Assembly (NCBI GenBank): GCA_014879535.1
Contig: JACSRX010000050.1
Span: forward strand, 1-32,385
Reading direction: 5' to 3'
Source of the DNA: Chthoniobacterales bacterium
Lineage (GTDB): Bacteria > Verrucomicrobiota > Verrucomicrobiia > Chthoniobacterales > JACTMZ01
DNA: 32,385 nt
A program made the position numbers and the translations under genes. Positions 22,101 to 29,487 of this stretch are shown piece after piece. Within the stretch, counting starts at the first letter, position 1; each line of letters begins with the position of its first letter. The notes below the pieces were generated by a model. The model was not told where the DNA came from. It saw nothing but the letters and a program-made list of their open reading frames with translations, and ran no database searches.

Positions 22101-22874
22101 TCATTCTCCCAAGGCGAGCCGCACGGAGTTGAAGCCGCTGAGGCCGCGCTGGAAAAAGCGCTTCTGCGCGCTGTCGATGTCATACGCCACCCGCCGGATC
22201 ACGAGCCGGCGCTTGTCCGGATCGAAGAGCGCATAAGCCGCGCGGGTGTCGTGGTTGCGCGGCTGCCCGACACTGCCGACGCAAATGGTGTAGCGGCAGG
22301 CGGGGTCGAGCTGGACCGGTTCCTCGCCGGGCATGGTGTAGTGGATTGCACCGCGCCGCTCCTCCCAGATGACCGGCACATGCGTGTGCCCATGGAACGA
22401 GACCGGCGTCTCCTGCGCCCGGAAATGATCCCCGGCGAGTTCGAGGGAGTAGATGTAGTCGAACTCCTGCGGTTCATGGAGCGATGCATGCAGGAACGTG
22501 ACGTCGCCCATGATGGCAACCAAAGGCATGTCGCGGATCCATTCCTTGTCATCTGGGGTGAGCGCCTCGCGGCAAAGGCCGAGCGACTTCCAGATGCTGT
22601 TGGATTGCTCACGCTCGTCGGGTTCCTTCCCGTCGATCTCGAGGAACATGGCCTCGTGATTGCCCATGACGGTGATGGCGGCGACCTTGCGGATGAGCCG
22701 GACGCATTCGCCCGGTTCGGGGCCGTAGCCGACGATGTCCCCGAGGCAGATGAGGCCCTGGCATTCCTGCGTCGCCACGTCGCGAAGGACGGCGGTCAAT
22801 GCATCGATGTTGCCGTGGATATCGGAAATGATCGCCAAGGCTCCGGGGACGACGGGTGATGGGGCTTCTGGCAT
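22101..22874 (-). CDS. calcineurin-like metallophosphoesterase
   Basis: This 257-residue protein has all five metal motifs of the calcineurin-like family in order: 'IISDIHGNIDALTAVL', 'LICLGDIVGYGPEPGE', 'ITVMGNHEAM', 'TFLHASLHEP' and 'VSFHGHTHVPVIW'. Such enzymes hydrolyse phosphomonoesters, phosphodiesters or diadenosine tetraphosphate with two divalent metals. The protein is soluble, without a signal peptide. The ATG at 22874 gives a start just ahead of the catalytic domain, and the frame upstream overlaps the divergent gene region. It is convergent with the sugar dehydrogenase, 3 bases apart. Substrate cannot be read from the sequence. Confidence 0.92.
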   Translation of the reverse strand: MPEAPSPVVPGALAIISDIHGNIDALTAVLRDVATQECQGLICLGDIVGYGPEPGECVRLIRKVAAITVMGNHEAMFLEIDGKEPDEREQSNSIWKSLGLCREALTPDDKEWIRDMPLVAIMGDVTFLHASLHEPQEFDYIYSLELAGDHFRAQETPVSFHGHTHVPVIWEERRGAIHYTMPGEEPVQLDPACRYTICVGSVGQPRNHDTRAAYALFDPDKRRLVIRRVAYDIDSAQKRFFQRGLSGFNSVRLALGE

Positions 22875-23029
22875 ACGGCGGACGGGCGCTGCCCGGGGCA
22901 GACACCGGAGGAATACTCCCGCCCCACCCGCAAAACCGCGAGTCCATTCGATCATGGGAAATATTTTGCGGACTCCGGCCATCCGTGCACAAAACACCCG
23001 GGACTTCCGCACCAACGCCATCCCCACCC

Positions 23030-23608
23030 GTGAATCCCGATCGGTCCGCCATCCGAATTCCGCACGCCGCGACGGCCGAACACGGTGCGGTGTTCCACTT
23101 GACCCAGCCGTGGGCGCCGCAACCCGAGGCGCGATTCCGCCCCGGCACGGTGAGGCTGGCATGGAGCGGGGATGCTTTGTTGGTCCTTGCCGATCTTCAG
23201 GATGACGAGGTGCGGACATCCGCCGCCGCGGACAACCAGCGTCTGTGGGAACTCGGCGATGTGTTTGAAATCTTCCTGCAGGTGGAGGGAAGCGGCGCTT
23301 ACACCGAGTTGCATGTGGCCCCCAATGGCGTGCGCATGCACCTCCGGTTCCCGGAGAACCTCCCGGTCACCCCCGTGGGATTCCCGGCCTCCGCGAAACT
23401 CACCGCCGGCGGCTGGCGGGTGGAGGCAGAGGTTCCCGCGGACGTCTGCGGGCTCGCCCGTTTCGAGGCCGGAAGGGAGCTGCGCGTGAGTTTCTGCCGC
23501 TACGATGCCGGGACCGATTCGCCCCCGGTGTTGTCCACGAGCGCGGCCCATTCCGCGGTGTCGTTCCATCACCCGGAGGATTGGCCGCGCGCCGTGCTGG
23601 TAATTTAG
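23030..23608 (+). CDS. CBM9/DOMON-like carbohydrate-binding domain protein
   Basis: The frame is open from 22856, but a start near GTG 23030 (192 residues) fits best because the first ATG overlaps the divergent phosphoesterase. GTG 22985 is possible. The recognisable part is a CBM9-like beta-sandwich: 'VRLAWSGDALLVLADLQDDE', then 'NQRLWELGDVFEIFLQVEGS', 'YTELHVAPNGVRMHLRFPEN', 'GWRVEAEVPADVCGL' and 'RVSFCRYDAGTDSP'. These modules bind sugars or heme-like ligands. No signal peptide or catalytic domain is visible in any plausible start, which is odd for a carbohydrate-binding module. Start confidence is low; family confidence is moderate. Confidence 0.65.
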   Translation: MNPDRSAIRIPHAATAEHGAVFHLTQPWAPQPEARFRPGTVRLAWSGDALLVLADLQDDEVRTSAAADNQRLWELGDVFEIFLQVEGSGAYTELHVAPNGVRMHLRFPENLPVTPVGFPASAKLTAGGWRVEAEVPADVCGLARFEAGRELRVSFCRYDAGTDSPPVLSTSAAHSAVSFHHPEDWPRAVLVI

Positions 23609-23628
23609 CCGTCCCCGGTCGGCTTTTG
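23606..23628 (+). terminator. possible terminator overlapping the CBM9-like stop codon
   Basis: AGCCG (23607-23611) and CGGCT (23620-23624) form a short stem with an 8-base loop, followed by TTT. The stem includes the stop codon region. It is short, so the call is tentative. Confidence 0.4.
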
Positions 23629-23731
23629 ACAAGACCGCGGCCGGCTGTTACTTGCATCTCAACGATGGATTGCACGCTCCTCCAATCACGCGGCCGACCG
23701 TTCCATCCGGTCACCGCGGGTTCTTCGCTCC

Positions 23732-24124
23732 ATGTTGTCTAGCTACCTCGCCGTGATGGCCGGCGGCGCCGTCGGCTCGGCGGCGCGCCTGTGGATGTCG
23801 GGCTCGCTCGCCGCGCGCTTCGGCGAGACGTTCCCGGTGGGCACGCTTGCCGTGAACATCCTCGGATGCCTGCTCATCGGGATTTTCACCGGCCTGACCA
23901 AACCGGAGGGGCTGCTCACCGTTTCCCCGGTCGTCCGGCAGTTTGTCAGCATCGGCGTCCTCGGCGGCTTCACCACGTTTTCCTCCTTCGGACTCCAGAC
24001 CTTCAACCTGATCCATGACGGCGAGTGGCTCTACGCCGCGGGCTACATCGCCGCCTCGGTGATCGTCTGCCTCGCCTTCGTCTGGGTCGGCATCATGCTG
24101 GCCTCGATCCTCAGCCCCCATTGA
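23732..24124 (+). CDS. crcB: fluoride exporter CrcB (Fluc)
   Basis: This 130-residue membrane protein of four helices has the Fluc signature. 'GGAVGSAARLWMSG' and 'FPVGTLAVNILGCLLIGIFT' carry the conserved Asn, and 'GVLGGFTTFSSFGLQTFNL' is the Phe/Thr/Ser-rich pore segment. Fluc channels form antiparallel dimers and release fluoride from the cytoplasm. The next gene, 8 bases on, is DUF190, a frequent partner of crcB. I looked for a fluoride riboswitch in 23609-23731 and could not find the crcB-motif sequence. Confidence 0.93.
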   Translation: MLSSYLAVMAGGAVGSAARLWMSGSLAARFGETFPVGTLAVNILGCLLIGIFTGLTKPEGLLTVSPVVRQFVSIGVLGGFTTFSSFGLQTFNLIHDGEWLYAAGYIAASVIVCLAFVWVGIMLASILSPH

Positions 24125-24132
24125 CATCCGCC

Positions 24133-24483
24133 ATGAGACACCTTCCGGAAAACGCCGTCCTGCTCCGAATCATGCTCGGGGAGAGCGACCGGCACGGACA
24201 CCAACCGCTCTACGAGGCCCTCGTGCTCAAGCTGCGGGAACTCGGCCTGGCCGGCGCCACCGTCCTGCGCAGCCCGATGGGGTTCGGAGCCAACAGCACG
24301 ATCCACACCGCAAAAATCCTCCAGCTGTCCATGGACATGCCCATCATCATCGAGGTCGTGGACACACGGGAGAAAATCGAGGGTTTCCTCCCCGTGCTTG
24401 ATGAAATGATGGACGGCGGCCTTGCCACGATGGAGGACATCAGGGTCATCCACTACCGCCCCGGCGGGAACGCCTCCGCCTGA
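24133..24483 (+). CDS. DUF190 family protein
   Basis: This 116-residue soluble protein matches DUF190, a PII-like small fold. Visible features are 'MRHLPENAVLLRIMLGESDR', 'HGHQPLYEALVLKLRELGLA', 'GATVLRSPMGFGANSTIHTA', 'LSMDMPIIIEVVDTREKIEG' and 'LATMEDIRVIHYRP'. DUF190 genes commonly neighbour crcB, so a fluoride-linked accessory role is likely, though no biochemical function is established to my knowledge. The start at 24133 is 8 bases after crcB, so the two are cotranscribed. The next gene begins 47 bases later and has an unrelated architecture. Confidence 0.9.
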   Translation: MRHLPENAVLLRIMLGESDRHGHQPLYEALVLKLRELGLAGATVLRSPMGFGANSTIHTAKILQLSMDMPIIIEVVDTREKIEGFLPVLDEMMDGGLATMEDIRVIHYRPGGNASA

Positions 24484-24530
24484 CCTGTCGTGCGGTTGTT
24501 TTCGGCGTGGTTTTCGGATAATCACGGGCC

Positions 24531-26096
24531 ATGAATCCCGTGGCGTTCATCAGCTACTGTCGCGAAGACAAGGCGGTCGCCGAGGCGGTGGTGGCCGGGT
24601 TGGAGGCGAACGGGATCCCCTGCTGGATCGCCCCGCGCAATGTCCGCCCCGGCGAGAATTGGGGCGGTTCGATCATCAAGGCCATCACCAACGCGAAGGT
24701 CATGGTGCTGGTCTTCTCGCAGCACACGAACAACTCGCCGCATGTGATGAATGAAATCGAGCGTGCCGTGTCGCGGCGCGTGACGATCATCCCCTTCCGC
24801 CTCCAGGATGTGAAACCCTCCGAGGACCTGGAACTGTTCATCAGCAGTTGCCATTGGCTCGATGCGCTCACCCCGCCGCTCGACGCCCACGTGGCCGATC
24901 TGGTCCGCGCCGTCCAAGGCGTGCTCGGCATCGAGTTCTCGGGCGCCGCGGACATCCCGGCAACCACCGTTCCCGCGGCGCCGGTCCAGACCGCGCCCCC
25001 GAAAACGTCCAAGACCCCGCTGCTGTTGGGCGCCGCCGTGGTGATCGTCCTCGTTGCCGCCGCGGCGCTTTATCATTTTTCGCGCGGCTCGGACGCAACA
25101 CCGCCCCAAGAGAATGCCTCCCCCGCAGTGGCGGCAGCCGACAACGCGGAGGTGGAAGCAAGGCCGACCGCGGAAGCCGAGGCACCGGAAGCGACCCCGC
25201 TTGATCCCCTCGCCGCAGCAAAGGATCTCGAGGACAGGCAGGATTTTGTCGGCGCCCTTGCCGCCTACGCCGACCTGCTGGCCGCCGACCCCGGGAACCC
25301 CGACCTCCGCCTCCGCGCGGAAAATGTGATCTCCCGCCTGCTCGAGGATGGCAATGTTTCGGACACGGACGGACGGCTTGGGGGTTCCACGCGCAAGCTT
25401 GCGGATGCCAACCTTGCCGCCGCCCAGAACTTCCTCGGCATCCAACTCCGCAAGTCCAATCCCGAGGAAAGCCTGGTGTTCTTCAAGAAGGCCGCCGCAC
25501 AGGGGATGCCCCGCGCCATGGCCGAAGTCGGATTGATGCTCTCGAACGGGGACGGTGCGCCGATGGATCTGACCGAGGCCGCCGCATGGCTGAAAAAGTC
25601 CGCCGAGGCCGGGTCGACCGACGGGATGTTGCTCTACGCGGAATGCCTGCTCGGGGGCAAGGGCGTGCCGGTCAACGAGGCGGAGGCCGCCACGCTCTAC
25701 ACGCAGGCTGCGGCACTGGGAAATCTCGGGGCAAAGATGCACCTCGCACGGATGTATCAAAAGGGCATCGGCATGCCGGCTCCCGACCCCAAGGAGGCCT
25801 TCCGGCTTTACCAAGAGGCGGCCGACCAAGGATATGTCGAGGCCCAAGGACGCTTGGGTGCCATGTATATGTCGGGCGAAGCCGGCGAGGCGGACCGTGA
25901 AAAGGCCGTCCAGCTCTGGCAGGACGGCGCGAGGAAGGACGATGCCGTGTGCATGCTTTTCTACGCCATGGCGCTGGAAAACGGCGACGCCGGCCCGCCG
26001 AACCGGGACGAGGCCTCGGTCTGGTATCAACGGGCCGCCCGCAAGGGCAATGCCGACGCCGTGAGATGGTGCGTGGACAACAAGATCAGCTTTTGA
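24531..26096 (+). CDS. TIR domain-transmembrane-Sel1 repeat protein
   Basis: This 521-residue protein has a TIR_2-type TIR domain at residues about 3-130: 'VAFISYCREDKAVAEAVVAG', 'GIPCWIAPRNVRPGENWGGS', 'VMVLVFSQHTNNSP', then 'NEIERAV'. Glu75 is the likely equivalent of the TIR NADase glutamate, and 'HWLDALTPPL' closes the domain. A membrane helix at about 163-181 places the TIR domain in the cytoplasm and the rest outside. After a Pro/Ala/Glu-rich linker come about six Sel1-like repeats (298-515), with units such as 'YQEAADQGYVEAQGRLGAMY'. TIR domains cleave NAD+ or act as scaffolds, and Sel1 repeats bind partners. It leads a four-gene co-directional cluster. Confidence 0.88.
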   Translation: MNPVAFISYCREDKAVAEAVVAGLEANGIPCWIAPRNVRPGENWGGSIIKAITNAKVMVLVFSQHTNNSPHVMNEIERAVSRRVTIIPFRLQDVKPSEDLELFISSCHWLDALTPPLDAHVADLVRAVQGVLGIEFSGAADIPATTVPAAPVQTAPPKTSKTPLLLGAAVVIVLVAAAALYHFSRGSDATPPQENASPAVAAADNAEVEARPTAEAEAPEATPLDPLAAAKDLEDRQDFVGALAAYADLLAADPGNPDLRLRAENVISRLLEDGNVSDTDGRLGGSTRKLADANLAAAQNFLGIQLRKSNPEESLVFFKKAAAQGMPRAMAEVGLMLSNGDGAPMDLTEAAAWLKKSAEAGSTDGMLLYAECLLGGKGVPVNEAEAATLYTQAAALGNLGAKMHLARMYQKGIGMPAPDPKEAFRLYQEAADQGYVEAQGRLGAMYMSGEAGEADREKAVQLWQDGARKDDAVCMLFYAMALENGDAGPPNRDEASVWYQRAARKGNADAVRWCVDNKISF

Positions 26097-26149
26097 CTTG
26101 ACCGGCCCCCGTCTCTGGCGCGGGTATGGAGACCTTGACCCCAGATATC

Positions 26150-26698
26150 ATGCAACACTCAAAACCCCTTTCACTCCTGTTGGCCGCCGGTCTGCTCACC
26201 TCCGGTTGCCAGAACATGCAACCCGGCGAGAACGCCGCTGTTTTCGGCGGGTTGGGCGCCGCGGTGACAGGGATCGCGTTGGGAGCCGCCGGCGTGGATC
26301 CCGCCATAACGATCCCCGTGACCGCAGGCGCGGGGCTGGTCGCAGGAGCCGGCGCCTACATCATTTCCAAGAGCCAGGCAAACGCCCAACAGCGGAAGAT
26401 CGCGGAAGCCAACGCGCAGGCGGCCGTGGCGAAAATGGAAGCACAGAAGAAAAAGGCGGCCGCAAGCTCCTCATCGCGGACAACGAAATCCGCGAAAAAG
26501 CCCCGCTTCATCGCCGTGGACACCGTCGCCTCCAAGGAAAGCCCGAAGGGTTCGTCCCAAGTCATGGTCTATGACACAAAGACCAACCAGATCGTCGGCA
26601 ACAATGTCTACAATATCGGAGAAAAGCCCAAAGTCGGCTCGAATACCAGCTACGACACCATGACGGCGCAATACGTCGGCACGGGCCGGAGCCTGTGA
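26150..26698 (+). CDS. lipoprotein with glycine-zipper-like segment, unknown function
   Basis: This 182-residue protein has a lipoprotein signal: a hydrophobic segment 'PLSLLLAAGLLTSGC' with the lipobox LTSGC. A Gly/Ala-rich stretch follows ('AVFGGLGAAVTGIALGAAGV' and 'TAGAGLVAGAGAYIISKSQA'), resembling a glycine-zipper membrane region. Next is an Ala/Lys-rich helix and a C-terminal domain with repeated 'VYDTKTNQIVGNNVYNIGEK' and 'SYDTMTAQYVGTGRSL' elements. The ATG at 26150 was chosen for the lipobox; 26126 is an upstream alternative. It sits 53 bases after the TIR-Sel1 gene and 48 before the cyclase gene, so probably in the same unit. Function is unknown. Confidence 0.72.
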   Translation: MQHSKPLSLLLAAGLLTSGCQNMQPGENAAVFGGLGAAVTGIALGAAGVDPAITIPVTAGAGLVAGAGAYIISKSQANAQQRKIAEANAQAAVAKMEAQKKKAAASSSSRTTKSAKKPRFIAVDTVASKESPKGSSQVMVYDTKTNQIVGNNVYNIGEKPKVGSNTSYDTMTAQYVGTGRSL

Positions 26699-26746
26699 TC
26701 CCGTCGGCACACATCCTCCGGTGCCCGGACGCGGACCCGCCGGTTC

Positions 26747-28843
26747 ATGCATGGCCGGCTGACGATGGACGCGCCTGACCAGCCACCGCGGTGGATGCCG
26801 CCGCCCGACACCTCGGCATCCGTCGAAATCCCGGATTTCGTCGCGGAGGCCGTCGAGCGCCTCGCGGAGAGGGTTCACAATCGCTGGGCGGAGAAACGGC
26901 TCGAGGAGGGCTGGCGCTGGGGGCCCGAACGCAGCGACCAACTCAAGACCACGCCGAACCTCGTCGCCTATGGGGAATTGTCCGAGAAGGACAAGGACCT
27001 CGACCGCGCCACCGCCCTCGCCACGATCCGGAACCTGTATCAGGAGGGGTTCCGCATTGTCGCCGCGGACACCCCCGTTGACGCGGGCGCTGACGACGCC
27101 GCGCTTGTTGAGGCCAAATTGGCCGCCCCGGAAGCGCTTCGCTTCGAAACTGTGGACGCGCTCTGGCGCGGATATCCCGCGGCCTTCTGGCAAGTCCATG
27201 CGGGTTTGGGCGCACGGCTCGCGAAAATCGCCTGCGATGCGGGGTGGCCCCTGCTCGCTTACGACATGGCCTCGAGTCTGCTCACGGGCGAGGCACCGCT
27301 GTCCCCCGCCGCGGAGGCAGGGGTGCGCCACATCGCCGTGCTTTCCCTCATGGAGGTCGGCGCGATCGAGCGGGCCGCCCAGGAGTTGGACAAGATCGGG
27401 GATGGAACCCCGGTCGACGCGGATCTCCACGGCCTCCGCGGACGTCTCGCCAAAATGCAGGGTCTCCGGGCAAAGACACCGGACGATGCCTGTCGTTGGT
27501 TCGGAAGAGCCCGCGAAATTTACGGTGCCGCCTACGCCACATCCCTGGGCCGCTTCCGTCAACAGGGGAGCAGGAGTGCAGGCGAAGATGCCTATTACCT
27601 CGGCATCAACGCCGCCTCACTCGCCGCATGGTCGGGACACCGGGAGGAGGCGCGCCGGCTCGCCGCGGAAGTCCTCGAGATCTGCCGCAAAGTCACCGCC
27701 TTGTCTGCGCAGGACGAACCCCAACCGTGGCTTCAGGCGACCCGCGGCGAAGCATGCCTCCTCCTCGGGGAGTATTCCGAGGCGGAAGCGGCCTACCGCG
27801 GGGCGGCGGAGGCACTCTCCGGCCGCTGGCGCGCCCTCCAGTCCATGAGGCGCCAAGCCATGGAAACCGCCGCAAGGACCGGCGGTCCCGTGCAGGCCGT
27901 GGACGGCTGGTTCAAACGCCCCGCGATGCTGATCGCGGGTCTGGGGCGCCGGCCGGTGTCTTGCAGCTCGACGGGATCCTTTGTCTTCTATTACCTCCGT
28001 GAGCCATCCCAACTTGCGGAGGCCGAGGAACTGGCACGCGATTGTTCGGAGCTGCACCTGTGCTTCGAGGCGCCGCTGGCTTCATTCCGGGCAGCCTGCG
28101 GCGAGGAGGATCTGGTCCGGCTTGATTCGCTGCTCGCCCGCGCAACGCGTCTCCACGGAGCGGAGGATCCGCAGGTGGCCGGCGAGAAGCTCGAACCATC
28201 CATGGTGCATCTGCTCTTCCGGGGAGCATGCCTGCTCAGGGGTCAGGAGTTGGATCTGGAGACGGGACCGGCCTCAACACCGGAGGATGAGGAGCTCATG
28301 ACCGGCACGCGGGCGCCGTTCCGCGCCATCGTGTGCGCCGACGTCAAGGGGTTCAGCCGCCTCGACTCCCGAGGTTTGGAGATCTTTTGCAGCGAGCTGC
28401 TCGGGATGGTCGGAAAAATCGCCGATCGCTTCCGCAGCAACGCGCTTGTCCTGAAGACGGCCGGCGATGGCATTTTCGCGGTATTCCGCGACTTGGACTC
28501 CGCCGTCAATTTCAGTCTCGCGCTGCGCGACGGCGTTGCCTCGGTCGATTGGACCTCGCGCGGACTTCCCGACAATCTGGGCATCCGTATCTCGCTGGAT
28601 GCAGGACCGGTGCTGGAATTCAACGACCCGGTGACGGGCCGTCTTGATGTCGCGGGACGCATGGTGAACCGGGCCGCCCGCATCGAGCCGATCACGCCGG
28701 TGAACCACGTCTATGCGAGCCGCACGGCCGCTTCGCTCGCGCTGTCTCTGGGGCTTCCCGGGGTGCGCTTCGAATACGCCGGGGAGACGCCGCTTCCCAA
28801 GGGCTTCGGCGCCTTCCCCCTCTACCACGTGGCCTCCGCCTGA
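26747..28843 (+). CDS. RyR domain-DUF4071-class III nucleotidyl cyclase protein
   Basis: This 698-residue soluble protein has three parts. Residues about 35-105 form a RyR (ryanodine-receptor-like) domain, with 'VHNRWAEKRLEEGWRWGPER' and 'LVAYGELSEKDKDLDRA'. Residues about 140-400 fit DUF4071/TRAFs-binding helical repeats, with 'DAYYLGINAASLAAWSGHRE' and a 'RGEACLLLGEYSEAEAAYRG' repeat. The C-terminal 175 residues are a class III cyclase, with a metal Asp in 'IVCADVKGFSRLD', Lys and second Asp in 'VLKTAGDGIFAVF', and Asp, Asn and Arg in 'LDVAGRMVNRAARIEP'. The Lys/Asp pair matches adenylyl-cyclase specificity, so cAMP is the best prediction. ATG 26747 is uncertain; 26765 is a close alternative. 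It adjoins the transglutaminase-like gene by 6 bases. Confidence 0.82.
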   Translation: MHGRLTMDAPDQPPRWMPPPDTSASVEIPDFVAEAVERLAERVHNRWAEKRLEEGWRWGPERSDQLKTTPNLVAYGELSEKDKDLDRATALATIRNLYQEGFRIVAADTPVDAGADDAALVEAKLAAPEALRFETVDALWRGYPAAFWQVHAGLGARLAKIACDAGWPLLAYDMASSLLTGEAPLSPAAEAGVRHIAVLSLMEVGAIERAAQELDKIGDGTPVDADLHGLRGRLAKMQGLRAKTPDDACRWFGRAREIYGAAYATSLGRFRQQGSRSAGEDAYYLGINAASLAAWSGHREEARRLAAEVLEICRKVTALSAQDEPQPWLQATRGEACLLLGEYSEAEAAYRGAAEALSGRWRALQSMRRQAMETAARTGGPVQAVDGWFKRPAMLIAGLGRRPVSCSSTGSFVFYYLREPSQLAEAEELARDCSELHLCFEAPLASFRAACGEEDLVRLDSLLARATRLHGAEDPQVAGEKLEPSMVHLLFRGACLLRGQELDLETGPASTPEDEELMTGTRAPFRAIVCADVKGFSRLDSRGLEIFCSELLGMVGKIADRFRSNALVLKTAGDGIFAVFRDLDSAVNFSLALRDGVASVDWTSRGLPDNLGIRISLDAGPVLEFNDPVTGRLDVAGRMVNRAARIEPITPVNHVYASRTAASLALSLGLPGVRFEYAGETPLPKGFGAFPLYHVASA

Positions 28844-28849
28844 ACGCTG

Positions 28850-29476
28850 ATGACCGGGCTCACCCCGAAGGAAACCGCCGTCCTGCGGGGGCTCTCGACG
28901 CCGCGCAAGATCCAGGACTTTCTCGACCGGCTGCCGGTCAACTACGAGAAAAACGGCGAAACGCATTTTTCCCCGCGGCGGGTGTTGCAAGAGCGCAAGG
29001 CGCATTGCATCGAGGGCGCGCTGCTCGCCGCGGCGGCCCTCTGGTTCCATGGCGGGAAACCCCTCCTCCTCGACCTCAAGACGAAGCTGCTCGACGACGA
29101 ACATGTCGTCGCACTCTTCCGGGAGAACGGCTACTGGGGCGCGATCTCCAAGACGAACCACGCAGTCGTCCGCTACCGCGATCCCATCTACCGCACGATC
29201 CGCGAGCTGGCCCTCTCGTATTTCCACGAATACTTCCGCGATCATGACGGCGTGAAGACGCTCGTTTCCTACTCGCGGCCATTCGACCTTCGGACCTTGG
29301 GTGATGCGTGGATCACCAGCAGCGAGGATCTCTGGGATCTCGACGACCGGCTCAATGCCGTGCCGCACTTCCCCGTCGTTCCCGCGGCGAATGCACGCCT
29401 CATCCGCCGCGCCACGATCTTCGAACGCCGCGTGATCAATGTCCGCGAATGGTCGGCGGACGATCCGCGGACCTGA
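28850..29476 (+). CDS. transglutaminase-like protein
   Basis: This 208-residue soluble protein starts 6 bases after the cyclase stop. It has 'QERKAHCIEGALLAAAALWF' with Cys53, 'LDDEHVVALFRENGYWGAIS' with His85, and 'KTNHAVVRYRDPIYRTIREL' after it. The Cys-then-His spacing and the surrounding pattern fit a transglutaminase-like (papain-fold) cysteine enzyme, which could deamidate, cross-link or cleave peptides. I recognise the pattern from uncharacterised bacterial proteins but not a named family. No signal peptide is present. The tight spacing suggests translational coupling with the cyclase. The gene converges with alanine dehydrogenase. Confidence 0.72.
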   Translation: MTGLTPKETAVLRGLSTPRKIQDFLDRLPVNYEKNGETHFSPRRVLQERKAHCIEGALLAAAALWFHGGKPLLLDLKTKLLDDEHVVALFRENGYWGAISKTNHAVVRYRDPIYRTIRELALSYFHEYFRDHDGVKTLVSYSRPFDLRTLGDAWITSSEDLWDLDDRLNAVPHFPVVPAANARLIRRATIFERRVINVREWSADDPRT

Positions 29477-29487
29477 CGAAGAGAGGG

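Noticed and set aside
23609-23731. Fluoride riboswitch ahead of crcB
   Set aside because: I could not find the conserved sequence and pseudoknot segments. A stretch with ATGG looked promising but the rest of the motif does not follow.
24531-28843. Calling the cluster a Pycsar or CBASS system
   Set aside because: There is a class III cyclase and a TIR protein, but no cyclic-nucleotide-binding domain in the TIR protein. The cyclase has adenine-type residues, and no CD-NTase, Cap2 or Cap3 gene is present.
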